A stretch of DNA of 64,000 nt from Chromohalobacter sarecensis. Its GTDB lineage: Bacteria; Pseudomonadota; Gammaproteobacteria; Pseudomonadales; Halomonadaceae. A program made the translations under genes and the position numbers. Under the pieces are notes generated by a model, which was given only the letters and a program-made list of their open reading frames with translations, did not search any database and was not told where the DNA came from. The stretch is from the NCBI RefSeq assembly GCF_023061135.1, contig NZ_JAKGAN010000007.1, positions 1 through 64,000 of the forward strand, given 5' to 3'. Shown here piece after piece: positions 15,552 through 23,709 of the stretch (the stretch's first letter is position 1; each line of letters starts with the position of its first letter).

Positions 15552-17987
15552 TCAGAGAGCGACCTCTAATCCGGCATTGCTCTCTTTTTCATGCCCCTCT
15601 TGCGGCGTGGAAATGTAACCACGTGCTCGCAAGTAGTCTTCAGCAAGCTCCTCGTCGTGTTGAGCCAGCAACCGATAGGATAAATCGTGGATGCCAAATG
15701 CCATGTCGAGAATAAAGGCCAAGCGCTTGCATTGATTCGCGCTAAGCGCATTGCGACGCGTTGGATCAGGGACGAACAAGGCGTCCGCGCTGACTAGCTG
15801 CGTAGCTTGAGGCGCTTCGATATCTTGCCTCTCAGGTAGCATCGTCCGGTGATGAGGCTGGTTGAGACGGTAAAAAGTGAAACCGTGCCGGCTCGCCCAG
15901 TGGCTCACTTCCGCCAGGCTTGGCTGGCGCTCATGCGTTGGTGTAAAAGCTACTCCGATTTGCAAGAGCAACGTATCTGCTAGTGCCCGCGCGCCATTTT
16001 CCAGGATGGTTACTGCCTCTGAAAGCTCGTCCAATATCAGCCAATCCAAGCTTTTCAAGCCTTCAATGCTATCCAGCGCCAGCGTATTGACGGGGACACG
16101 TGCCAGTACCCGAGCATCATCGTTCAGGCTATCCGGTAGCTGCTGAGGCGGTAGTGGAGGGAGAGTAGCGCTCAGCCCTTCATTCAGCGTCTGGTAAAAC
16201 GTGGCCTGGTTGCCGTTGCCTAGCAACGCATGAGGAACATGCTGAAACTCCTCGATATCCGCGACGTCTTTTGGCTTTATGCGACCGGCTGGATCAAACG
16301 ATACGATGGCAAGCGCCTGAGTATCGACCCATTGCCGAAAGCGTGGGTGTCGTGGAATGTACGTTGCGTTGTCCAATACCACGGCCCGCCCCGTGAATTG
16401 CCAGTCGAAGGGCAGAGGGGCCTCTTCATCCGCGCTGGGCTCGCTTCGTTGCCCTTCATGCAATACGTATTCCCAAGGCGAGACGTTAGCACGAGACACA
16501 AACATATCGTGCGCAGCCTGGATTGCGCGATAGGAAGCTTTGTAGGCAGGTGTATCCGGATCCATTTGATCGAGGAAATTGCGCATCGCCGGGTTGGCTT
16601 CGAATATCACCAGCTTGCCAGCATTCTCGGATTCGGTGAGGATAGCAAAGTCCACACCTAGGTAATCGACGCCGATACCCTTGAGCGATTCCTCAAGCTC
16701 TCTCCAAGCGCCTTCCGGTAGCATCGCTTCAGGCGATTCGAAGAAATCACGTTCCCATTCGTCTATAAGCCACGGAAAGCGCTTTACAGTGGGTTTGTGC
16801 TCCGGCATATGCACGTTCCAGTCGCCATGGCCGAAACGAACATGCACCGGATAAAGTTTGCCGTCGATCAGAAAAGCGCGGTACTTGGGATACAGCCTGT
16901 TGCCTGGCGCGCGCTCATGGTCGAGCCCGCTTTCATGATAGCGGATGCAATAAAGCGTTTGCGGCTCTTCAGCGAGCAATTCATCGATATTGGAAAAGTC
17001 ATGCTGCTCGAGGTCTTCTACCTTGTGCATCAACTTGCCATTCTGATAGCCCGCGACACGAACGATCAGTGGCAGTTTGAGATCGTGCTCTTGTATAGCC
17101 TTTTTTATGATGTCACGACAAAGCCCCGAGACATTGGCCAGTTTAATGCTTTTCGGCACAATAAGAGTGGGATGATCCTGGAGGCGTTGGTAGTTCCCTT
17201 CACGCGATGCTCCCAATACAGCCTGCGGCGGATTGATGAGCGGCTTGTCAAGCTTATGAGTGACGCTGTCGACTAGGTTTAAGGCCACTTCGCAACGCTC
17301 GGCATCGGTGATGCCATTGTAGACCACATCATAACTCGGCAGCTTGCGAATTATTTCCGGATGCTTGATGACCTCGTCAATGTAGAGAGTCGTGCATTTT
17401 ATATGCTCGGCGTCTAACAAACTGTGGAGATTGTTATGGCCTTGGGCGAGCGAGATTAGAAAGTCTTTCCTGTTAATCCCCCAGTTTCCTGCATAGGCAG
17501 TTTGTAGTACCAATATACTTATTTTAGTGCGTTCTTCAGAATTCCTGGAAGAGTAAAAAGGAGCTTCAAGAACGGCCTTTCTTCTCCATTGCTTGGCTTC
17601 ATCAGTGCGACCTATCTGGAAGTTTAGCGCTGCAATGAGATGCTTTGTTTTCGTGCTCTTGGGGTTGAGCTGCAGGCAGCGCTTCAGTGCGCTCAAGGCC
17701 GCCTTGTCATGGCCGAGCCGTACGTGCTGTTTGGCTATATAATGGAAAAGAGTGAAGTCGTCAGCGCGTTGATAAGAAGCTTGTAAGAGAGCGTTCAACG
17801 CTTTTTGAGGATGTTCCAATTTTGATTCGATGCAGCCGCGCAAGTACAGAAGTTCCGGGTCATCGGGCGTGCTCTTTTCCGCCTCTTCAAGCAGCGCTAG
17901 CGCATCTTCCCATGAGCTTTTGTCATTTCGAGAAATCTTGTCTCGAATATCATCCAGTAAATGTTCCATGGTGTCTTGCTTTGTCAT
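15552..17987 (-). CDS. TPR, ATP-grasp and FkbM-like multidomain protein
   Basis: From the ATG at 17987 (AGGAG site six bases upstream) the product has 811 residues. TPR-like repeats occupy about 20-150. An ATP-grasp-type ligase region (about 230-520) contains PLIVRVAGYQNG, YPKYRAFLIDGKLYPVHVRF and GVDYLGVDFAI with VIFEANPAMR, the expected metal-binding acidic and Asn residues. The last part (about 620-800) looks like the C-terminal half of an FkbM methyltransferase: SLDWLILDELSEAVTILENG, FTPTHERQPSLAEVSHWASR and ADALFVPD. I do not see the SAM-binding first half. The next gene is the double-PLP protein, and flagellin is immediately upstream, so a role in making or attaching a small amino-acid-derived group is possible but inferred. 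Confidence 0.78.
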   Translation of the reverse strand: MTKQDTMEHLLDDIRDKISRNDKSSWEDALALLEEAEKSTPDDPELLYLRGCIESKLEHPQKALNALLQASYQRADDFTLFHYIAKQHVRLGHDKAALSALKRCLQLNPKSTKTKHLIAALNFQIGRTDEAKQWRRKAVLEAPFYSSRNSEERTKISILVLQTAYAGNWGINRKDFLISLAQGHNNLHSLLDAEHIKCTTLYIDEVIKHPEIIRKLPSYDVVYNGITDAERCEVALNLVDSVTHKLDKPLINPPQAVLGASREGNYQRLQDHPTLIVPKSIKLANVSGLCRDIIKKAIQEHDLKLPLIVRVAGYQNGKLMHKVEDLEQHDFSNIDELLAEEPQTLYCIRYHESGLDHERAPGNRLYPKYRAFLIDGKLYPVHVRFGHGDWNVHMPEHKPTVKRFPWLIDEWERDFFESPEAMLPEGAWRELEESLKGIGVDYLGVDFAILTESENAGKLVIFEANPAMRNFLDQMDPDTPAYKASYRAIQAAHDMFVSRANVSPWEYVLHEGQRSEPSADEEAPLPFDWQFTGRAVVLDNATYIPRHPRFRQWVDTQALAIVSFDPAGRIKPKDVADIEEFQHVPHALLGNGNQATFYQTLNEGLSATLPPLPPQQLPDSLNDDARVLARVPVNTLALDSIEGLKSLDWLILDELSEAVTILENGARALADTLLLQIGVAFTPTHERQPSLAEVSHWASRHGFTFYRLNQPHHRTMLPERQDIEAPQATQLVSADALFVPDPTRRNALSANQCKRLAFILDMAFGIHDLSYRLLAQHDEELAEDYLRARGYISTPQEGHEKESNAGLEVAL

Positions 17988-18050
17988 GTGAAACTCCTGC
18001 GGTATCACTCGTCAGCGCCAAATGCTTGAGGGGATCTCATCCCTACCCAT

Positions 18051-18082
18051 GAATAAAAACCGGCTCCACACGGAAGCCGGTT
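18051..18082 (-). terminator. Rho-independent terminator of fliC
   Basis: On the minus strand aaccggct pairs with agccggtt around a nine-base loop and is followed by ttttat. It lies about 55 bases after the flagellin stop codon. Confidence 0.85.
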
Positions 18083-18137
18083 CGTTACTACTGGATGATA
18101 AAGCCGTGGCTCTATCGGGGCCAGAGCTTGCTTGCGC

Positions 18138-19190
18138 TTAGCCCAGCAGAGATAGGGCGTTCTGCGGCAGCTGGTTGGCCTGCGCCAGCACGGAAGTACC
18201 GGCCTGTTGCAGAATCTGGTTCTTGGTCATGTCGGAGACTTCATCCGCGTAATCGGCATCTTCGATGCGCGAGCGTGCAGCGGTGAGGTTGGTCTCGTTG
18301 GTTTGTAGGTTGGTGATCGCGGAATCGAAGCGGTTCTGAATGGCACCCAGGTCGGAGCGGAAGCCATCGACAGTCTTCAGCGCGTTATCCAGGTTAGCAA
18401 GCGGGGCAGCACCTGAGTCAGCAATCTCAGCATCCGTCATTGCTGTTCCGTCTGCATCACTTGCAGTAACGGTTACGTCGTCATCAGCGTCAACAGCGGA
18501 AGTTGCTGCGAAATACTCGCCGTCTGCGGTCTGAATAAAGAGCTCGTCATCAGCGTTTTGGATGACTTTGGCGCCATCCAGCTCAGTGCCGTCGTCAGCT
18601 GCAACGGTCATTGGTGATGTCGCATCAGCATCCAGGTCTGTTGCAGAGACTGTTGAAGGCAACTGGGTGACATCCAGAGAATCGAGGCCCAGCGTAGAAG
18701 AGTTGGTTTGCTGCAGGTTGACAGAAATCGACTCTCCATCGTTGGCACCGACCTGAATGGAGATGTCAGAATCCGCTGACAGTACCTTGACGCCGTTGAA
18801 GTTGGTCTCGTCTGAAATGCGGTTGATTTCAGAGGTGCGCTGGTCAATTTCGTCCTGGATGGACTGCAGGTCATCACCGGAGTTGGTGCCGTTCGAGGCT
18901 TGGACGGTCAGTTCACGGATACGCTGAACGTTGTCGTTGACCTGGTTGAGGGCGCCTTCCGCAGTTTGCGCAATGGAGATGCCGTCGTTGGCGTTGCTCT
19001 GGGCCTGGCCGAGACCGCTGATCTGGCTGGTCATGCGGTTGGCGATGGCCTGGCCGGCGGCATCGTCGGCGGCGCTGTTGATCTTCAGCCCCGAGGAAAG
19101 ACGCTCCATGGAAGTGGACAGCGCATTCTGGGACTGGTTCAGGTTCTGCTGGCCGATCATGGCCGTGATGTTGGTATTGATCACTGACAT
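18138..19190 (-). CDS. fliC: Flagellin
   Basis: The 350-residue filament subunit has the conserved N-terminal D0-D1 region (MSVINTNITAMIGQQNLNQS, SSGLKINSAADDAAGQAIAN) and C-terminal D1-D0 region (TNLTAARSRIEDADYADEVS, LAQANQLPQNALSLLG). The middle (about 165-265) is variable and acidic, with many Asp, Ala and Thr residues, as expected for a surface protein of a halophile. A sigma-28 promoter is upstream and a terminator downstream, so it is a single-gene transcript. It is exported by the flagellar type III apparatus and polymerises outside the cell. No other intact flagellin gene is in the window. Confidence 0.97.
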   Translation of the reverse strand: MSVINTNITAMIGQQNLNQSQNALSTSMERLSSGLKINSAADDAAGQAIANRMTSQISGLGQAQSNANDGISIAQTAEGALNQVNDNVQRIRELTVQASNGTNSGDDLQSIQDEIDQRTSEINRISDETNFNGVKVLSADSDISIQVGANDGESISVNLQQTNSSTLGLDSLDVTQLPSTVSATDLDADATSPMTVAADDGTELDGAKVIQNADDELFIQTADGEYFAATSAVDADDDVTVTASDADGTAMTDAEIADSGAAPLANLDNALKTVDGFRSDLGAIQNRFDSAITNLQTNETNLTAARSRIEDADYADEVSDMTKNQILQQAGTSVLAQANQLPQNALSLLG

Positions 19191-19281
19191 GTGATGTTCC
19201 TTCCTCTCTGTTTGGGCTCCATTGGCCTGCCGTCGGTGAAACCGGGGCTTGCCACAACGGCGCCGTTGGCCGTTACCTCAT

Positions 19282-19308
19282 TTATCGGCGCAGGGGGGAT
19301 TTGCTTTA
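19282..19308 (-). promoter_or_regulatory. Sigma-28 (FliA) promoter of fliC
   Basis: On the minus strand the sequence is TAAAGCAA, 11 bases, GCCGATAA, with consensus spacing. The -10 element lies 92 bases before the flagellin start codon. Confidence 0.88.
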
Positions 19309-19388
19309 GGGGTAAATTGCAAATTTTTTCAGGCGCTGTGGCTGGGTATACTTGGCGTCTCTTTATTCACCCGGAGCTTGCGCTCGCC

Positions 19389-19625
19389 ATGCCGTCGCTG
19401 GATATCATGCTCGATCTATCGCTCGAGACCTGCCGTTACCACTATGAAGGTGCCATGCAGACCGTGATCGCCACCAGCATGGATGGGCGCCGGGTGAGCT
19501 TTCCCGCTACGGCGTTGCGGCGCATCGTCACGCCGGATGGCGCACACGGTGTGTTCCGGCTGACGTTCAGCGAGGAGGGCAAGTTCATGTCGATGGTGGC
19601 GGTACGGCGTTGGGCGGGGGAATGA
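19389..19625 (+). CDS. DUF2835 family protein
   Basis: From the ATG at 19389 the product has 78 residues and matches the DUF2835 pattern over its whole length: MPSLDIMLDLSLETCRYHYE, TSMDGRRVSFPATALRRIVT and GVFRLTFSEEGKF. The function is unknown; members are small cytoplasmic proteins of gammaproteobacteria. The longer open frame upstream to 19191 overlaps the fliC promoter and is not supported. Confidence 0.82.
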   Translation: MPSLDIMLDLSLETCRYHYEGAMQTVIATSMDGRRVSFPATALRRIVTPDGAHGVFRLTFSEEGKFMSMVAVRRWAGE

Positions 19626-19685
19626 GGGGCGTTATACGTATATCAATATGGATACTATAATATCTAAAAATTTATAATAAGTGCT

Positions 19686-19699
19686 ATAATAGCTATTAT
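19686..19699. promoter_or_regulatory. Palindrome before hipBA, probable HipB operator
   Basis: ataatagctattat is a perfect 14-bp palindrome 22 bases before the hipB start, in a very AT-rich stretch (19630-19720). A second imperfect dyad (gata...tatc, 19651-19664) lies upstream. Autoregulation by HipB is inferred. Confidence 0.55.
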
Positions 19700-19721
19700 G
19701 GTATCTATAAAGGCGGTCTAA

Positions 19722-20000
19722 ATGCATCTGTCTCTTTTGACGGCGGCGGACGTACAGCATGAGCTGGCGGGGGCGGTGCGTACGCGTCGCCGGGCACTCA
19801 AGTGGTCGCGCCAGCGCCTGGCGGAACGCAGCGGCGTGCCGGCACCCACGATCAAGAAGTTCGAGACGACAGGGCAGATCTCGCTGCGCCAGTTTCTGCT
19901 GCTTTGGCAATGTGTCGACCGGCTGGAGCGTGTTGCGGCGCTCAGCGAGGCGCCGACACAAACGCCCCGCAGTATCGAAGAGGTGCTCGCCGATGAGTGA
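19722..20000 (+). CDS. HipB-like XRE-family antitoxin
   Basis: The 92-residue protein has a helix-turn-helix at about 22-75 (WSRQRLAERSGVPAPTIKKF), as in HipB. The ATG at 19722 follows an AAGGCGG site. Its end overlaps the hipA start by eight bases, so the two are translationally coupled. It should neutralise the HipA kinase and repress the operon. Confidence 0.85.
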   Translation: MHLSLLTAADVQHELAGAVRTRRRALKWSRQRLAERSGVPAPTIKKFETTGQISLRQFLLLWQCVDRLERVAALSEAPTQTPRSIEEVLADE

Positions 20001-21285
20001 CTTTCAGCCCGTGCGGAAATTGGAAGTTGTGCGTCGTTTGCAACAAGGCGGCGAATGCCGCGTCGGTGTGCTGGCACAGAGCACGAGAGGCGTGTTCTTT
20101 CAGTACGATGACGCCTACGTGGACGCCTATCACAGCCTGTCGCCTTTTCAGTTGCCTTTCGATACCCAGCTACATACGGCACCTGCTGCTCCCCATCACG
20201 GTATCCATGGCCTTTTTGCGGACTCCTTGCCGGATGGATGGGGCTTGATGCTGATGGACCGGGTTTTTCGCCAACATGGCATCGCGCCTCGGCAGGTGAC
20301 GGCGATGGATCGCCTGGCTTATGTCGGGGATCGCGGCATGGGAGCGTTGCGTTTTCGCCCGCTGTCACCTTACGTCCATCAGCCGGGCGATCACTGGGTC
20401 GATATAGGCCGATTGGGCGAAGAAGCCAGGCAGTTGTTCGAAGGGCAAACCGAGACAGTGTTAGAGGCGCTTGCTGAAGCAGGAAGTTCCGGTGGTGCGC
20501 GGCCGAAAGCGCAGCTTTATTTCTCATCGGCATCGTCACAGCATGCCAGTACCCACCCTCAGGAAGGGCTTTCGCCGTGGCTGGTGAAATTCACGTCGTC
20601 CTCACTATCGCTCGGCCATGAGGAGGGGCTCTGCGAAGCCGCTTATCTCTCGATGGCCGCGAGCGCGGGAATCGATGTGCCTGAATGGCGCTTGCTACCA
20701 CCACCCAATGGGGCGCCAGCGGTGGCTTGGTTGGCCACGAAGCGCTTCGATTGCGCCACACAGAACGGACAAGGGCGTTATCACTTGCATAGTGCCTGTG
20801 GGCTGTTGGATGCAGACTTCCGTTTGCCTTCGCTGGACTACGAAGACCTGATAAAAGCCGGTCAGATTCTGTGCGGTGCCCCGCGTGTTGGGCAGGCGTT
20901 GTTTCGCCGGGCGATATTCAACCTTCTGGCCGTCAATCAGGATGACCACAGCAAAAACTGGGCGTTTCTCATGGACGATGCCGGCCAATGGTCCTTGGCG
21001 CCGTTTTATGATGTCACGTTCAGTCCGAGCCCTTTCGGGGAACATGCCACGGCTTATTGCGGCCATGGCAAGACGCCGCCCCGCGAGACGCTCCAGCGAT
21101 TGGCTGAGCAGGCAGGCTTTGCTCGGTGGTCGCAGGCGCGTCAAGTGATCGAAGAAGTAACCGAAGGCGTCCAGCAGTGGGCGCGAGTGTCGGATGAGCT
21201 TGGTGTTTCTCGAGGTACACGTCAGCTTATACAAAAGACGCTGGATGACACCCACGCGTATGCCAAGACGCTCTTGGCTGGTTGA
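19993..21285 (+). CDS. hipA: HipA-family serine/threonine kinase toxin
   Basis: The 430-residue protein starts MSDFQPVRKLEVVRRLQQGG inside the hipB stop region. Kinase features include SSGGARPKAQLYFS (ATP-binding loop region), the catalytic NQDDHSKNWAFLMD and metal-binding APFYDVTFSP. HipA kinases phosphorylate translation components such as glutamyl-tRNA synthetase and induce dormancy; the target here is unknown. Length and motifs are complete. A longer frame from 19759 is an overlap with hipB in another frame and is not the real start. Confidence 0.88.
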   Translation: MSDFQPVRKLEVVRRLQQGGECRVGVLAQSTRGVFFQYDDAYVDAYHSLSPFQLPFDTQLHTAPAAPHHGIHGLFADSLPDGWGLMLMDRVFRQHGIAPRQVTAMDRLAYVGDRGMGALRFRPLSPYVHQPGDHWVDIGRLGEEARQLFEGQTETVLEALAEAGSSGGARPKAQLYFSSASSQHASTHPQEGLSPWLVKFTSSSLSLGHEEGLCEAAYLSMAASAGIDVPEWRLLPPPNGAPAVAWLATKRFDCATQNGQGRYHLHSACGLLDADFRLPSLDYEDLIKAGQILCGAPRVGQALFRRAIFNLLAVNQDDHSKNWAFLMDDAGQWSLAPFYDVTFSPSPFGEHATAYCGHGKTPPRETLQRLAEQAGFARWSQARQVIEEVTEGVQQWARVSDELGVSRGTRQLIQKTLDDTHAYAKTLLAG

Positions 21286-21409
21286 GGCCAGTCACCTCGG
21301 AGAAGTGTGAGCAATGGGAAGCTGCTTGGGCGTGGCTTCCAAGCTAGTCGATAACGCCATGCTCGGCGCGTGATGAATTCACGTGCTGCCTCACTTTCTT
21401 AACCCAAGT

Positions 21410-21436
21410 TAAAGTTTTATTAGCCCTTGCCGACAT
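21410..21436 (+). promoter_or_regulatory. Sigma-28-like promoter of the four-gene envelope cluster
   Basis: The plus strand reads TAAAGTTT, 11 bases, GCCGACAT. The -35 is perfect, the spacing is exact and the -10 differs from consensus at two positions. It is 73 bases upstream of the lipoprotein gene starting at 21509. Confidence 0.65.
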
Positions 21437-21508
21437 TTAACGGTGTAGCACACCACATAAATGACGAATGAAAAGCCTGTTCAAACAGGCGGTCGGCAAG
21501 GGAGCTCC

Positions 21509-23020
21509 ATGAACCATATGACGCGAGGGGTCGTATTGGCGCTTCTGGCGGCGAGCGTGACGGGGTGCGCCTCGTACAAGCATCGCAACCAGATGGAGGC
21601 GTTCAATACATCGTATGTAGCGGGCGATTATGCGGCGGCGGCCAAGGCGATGGCGCCGTCTTCCTTGATGCCCGGGCAACCCGGCGAGGAAGAGACAGTG
21701 CTGGAGCTTCTCCACCAGGCGGAGGCGTATCGTCTGGCGGGGGAGCCGCAAACGGCCATCGATCTTTACGATCAGGCCGAGGCGGGCATGAAGCTCAACG
21801 ATACCGACAACCTGGCCGAGAAGGGGGCGGAGAACGCCCTGGCGGTGCTGGTCAACGACGCCCAGCGGGATTACCAGCCGATGCTTTCCGAGGCGGTGCT
21901 GGTCAATACCTATAAAGGCTTGGCGTTTTTGCAGCTGGGGAACGGTGAATACGCGCGTATCGAGTTCAATCGTGCCGATGACCGTACCCGGCGTGCGGTA
22001 GCGGCGTTCGCCGAGGAGATCGACGAGCAGAAGGCGGCGCTCGATGAGCAAGCGTCGGAAGACGCCAACCGCGAGCAGCAAGCCATTCAAGACAGTCTCG
22101 ATAGCGAGGCGCTGCACGAGAGCGTTGCCCAGCAATATGGCGCTCCCTCGCAGTGGGGCGTTTATCCCGAATTCATCGTGCCCTCGGCCACCTACCTGCA
22201 TGGCCTGTATTTTCTCGCCAGTGGTGAAAGCGGCGATATCGAGCGTGCCGCGACCTCGCTCTCGCGCGTGGCGGCGATGGCCCCCGATAGTGCCCCCCTC
22301 GCCGCCGACGCTGCCTTGGCGAACGCCATCGCCAGTGGCGAGGCAAGCCGCGAGGGCCTGAAGAACCGGGTCTGGGTGGTCTATGAAAATGGCCTGGGCC
22401 CGGTCGCCGAGGAAAAGCGCCTCGATGTGCCCTTGATTCTCTTCCATGGCAATACCCAAGCACCTGCCTACACGGGCATTGCCTTGCCCGCGTATGCCGA
22501 TCGTTACGCGGTTGGCGATGCGCTGTCGCTGGTCGATACCCAGGGCGAGCGTTACGAGCCCGAGACGTTCGCCTCGATGGGCAAGGTCGTGCATACCGAG
22601 ATGCAGTCACGCTTTCCCGCGATTCTGGGGCGCTCGGTGGCCTCGGCAGTGGTGAAGGCGCTGATGCAGAACGAGGCGACGGAGCGCCTGGGCGTGGCCG
22701 GCCAGTTGGGCTCAGCGGTCGTCACGGCGATGACCACGCAAGCCGACCTGCGTAGCTGGCAGGCGACACCGGATCACTGGGAAGTGGCGCGTTTCGCGCG
22801 TCCCGCCTCGGGGGCCATGACACTCGAGACACCGTCTGGGTCGCTGGGCGATCTGGATCTGCCGGATTGGCCCTACACCCTGGTGTATATCAAACGTCCC
22901 AGCGCTCAGGGCCCGGCCGACGTGTCCGTGATCGATCTGCAAGGCGAGCATGAAGGCACGCAGTACCGTATGGATGGGACGAAAACGACTCGGCTGGTGG
23001 CCGACACCACCGATATTTAA
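21509..23020 (+). CDS. COG3014-like lipoprotein
   Basis: The 503-residue product begins with a lipoprotein signal, MTRGVVLALLAASVTGC, with the acylated cysteine near residue 20. The mature part contains TPR-like helices (YAAAAKAMAPSSLMPG, LLHQAEAYRLAGEPQTAIDL) and a C-terminal beta-rich region. It resembles uncharacterised COG3014 proteins, which often precede LpoB-like and CsgG-like genes. The ATG at 21509 follows GGGAG by five bases. It is first in a four-gene cluster on the plus strand that begins with a sigma-28-like promoter, so a role in outer-membrane assembly linked to the flagellum is plausible but not shown. Confidence 0.75.
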   Translation: MNHMTRGVVLALLAASVTGCASYKHRNQMEAFNTSYVAGDYAAAAKAMAPSSLMPGQPGEEETVLELLHQAEAYRLAGEPQTAIDLYDQAEAGMKLNDTDNLAEKGAENALAVLVNDAQRDYQPMLSEAVLVNTYKGLAFLQLGNGEYARIEFNRADDRTRRAVAAFAEEIDEQKAALDEQASEDANREQQAIQDSLDSEALHESVAQQYGAPSQWGVYPEFIVPSATYLHGLYFLASGESGDIERAATSLSRVAAMAPDSAPLAADAALANAIASGEASREGLKNRVWVVYENGLGPVAEEKRLDVPLILFHGNTQAPAYTGIALPAYADRYAVGDALSLVDTQGERYEPETFASMGKVVHTEMQSRFPAILGRSVASAVVKALMQNEATERLGVAGQLGSAVVTAMTTQADLRSWQATPDHWEVARFARPASGAMTLETPSGSLGDLDLPDWPYTLVYIKRPSAQGPADVSVIDLQGEHEGTQYRMDGTKTTRLVADTTDI

Positions 23021-23035
23021 TGGCCGAGATCCGAT

Positions 23036-23062
23036 GAAAGCGCCTCCCGGTGGGGCGCTTTC
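23036..23062 (+). terminator. Intercistronic hairpin
   Basis: gaaagcgcc and ggcgctttc form a 9-bp stem with a nine-base loop between the lipoprotein gene and the LpoB-like gene. There is no T run, so it may be an attenuator or RNA-processing site. Confidence 0.4.
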
Positions 23063-23093
23063 TAGCGTTATATAACCTTTGAAGGAATGCGTG

Positions 23094-23696
23094 ATGAAAA
23101 CGTTGTTATGTCTTGTGAGCGTGCTGGTATTGGGTGTGGCGGGGTGCGCGGCGCCGACGCGTTATGTCGACCCCGATAACGACCAGGGCGCGGTCTCGAT
23201 GCAGCTCGATTACCGGGATTTTGCCAAGGCCTCCGACAAGGCGGTGGCGTCGATGCTGGCCAGCGGCGCGGTCGATAACCCCGCCGGTGGGCGTTATGTG
23301 CTGGTGGTGAGCCGTATCGTCAATGACACCATGCAGCGCCTGGATACCGATCAACTGGTCAAGAAGATCCGCGTGCAGCTGCTGCGTTCCGGGCGTGTGG
23401 TGACGACCACGGCGGTGGGCATCGACGGGCCCGAGGACGAGATGAACCAGCTCACGCGCACATTGCGGGACTCCGAGGAATTCGATCAGCGCGGCGTGGA
23501 AAAGAAGGGCACCTTGCAGGCGCCGGATCTGAGTCTTTCCGGCAAGATTCTCCAGCGCAATCGCCGCGTGGCGGATGAGCAGCAGGTGGAGTATTACGTG
23601 CAGCTGACCTTGACCGACCTGAGCAGCGGTCTGGCGCTGTGGGAAAACGAAACGCAAGTCATCAAGCGGGGCTCCGATGCCTCGGTGGCATGGTAA
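23094..23696 (+). CDS. LpoB-like lipoprotein (penicillin-binding protein activator family)
   Basis: The 200-residue product has a lipoprotein signal (LVSVLVLGVAGC) and a domain like that of LpoB, the outer-membrane activator of PBP1B: RYVLVVSRIVNDTMQRLDTD, LRDSEEFDQRG and LSGKILQRNRRVADEQQVEY. The ATG at 23094 follows GAAGGAA. The family also includes FlgP/CsgG-related periplasmic proteins, and the neighbouring FlgT-like gene makes a non-PBP role possible. It is the second gene of the four-gene cluster. Confidence 0.78.
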   Translation: MKTLLCLVSVLVLGVAGCAAPTRYVDPDNDQGAVSMQLDYRDFAKASDKAVASMLASGAVDNPAGGRYVLVVSRIVNDTMQRLDTDQLVKKIRVQLLRSGRVVTTTAVGIDGPEDEMNQLTRTLRDSEEFDQRGVEKKGTLQAPDLSLSGKILQRNRRVADEQQVEYYVQLTLTDLSSGLALWENETQVIKRGSDASVAW

Positions 23697-23709
23697 CCGG
23701 GAGCCCGTT

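Noticed and set aside
19759-19992. Extended N-terminus for the first HipA (start at 19759)
   Set aside because: The extra 78 residues overlap hipB in another frame and have an Arg and Ser-rich shadow composition; HipA proteins begin near 19993.
21437-22594. 385-residue open frame on the minus strand
   Set aside because: It lies antisense to the COG3014-like lipoprotein gene, which has a lipoprotein signal, a ribosome-binding site and a promoter.
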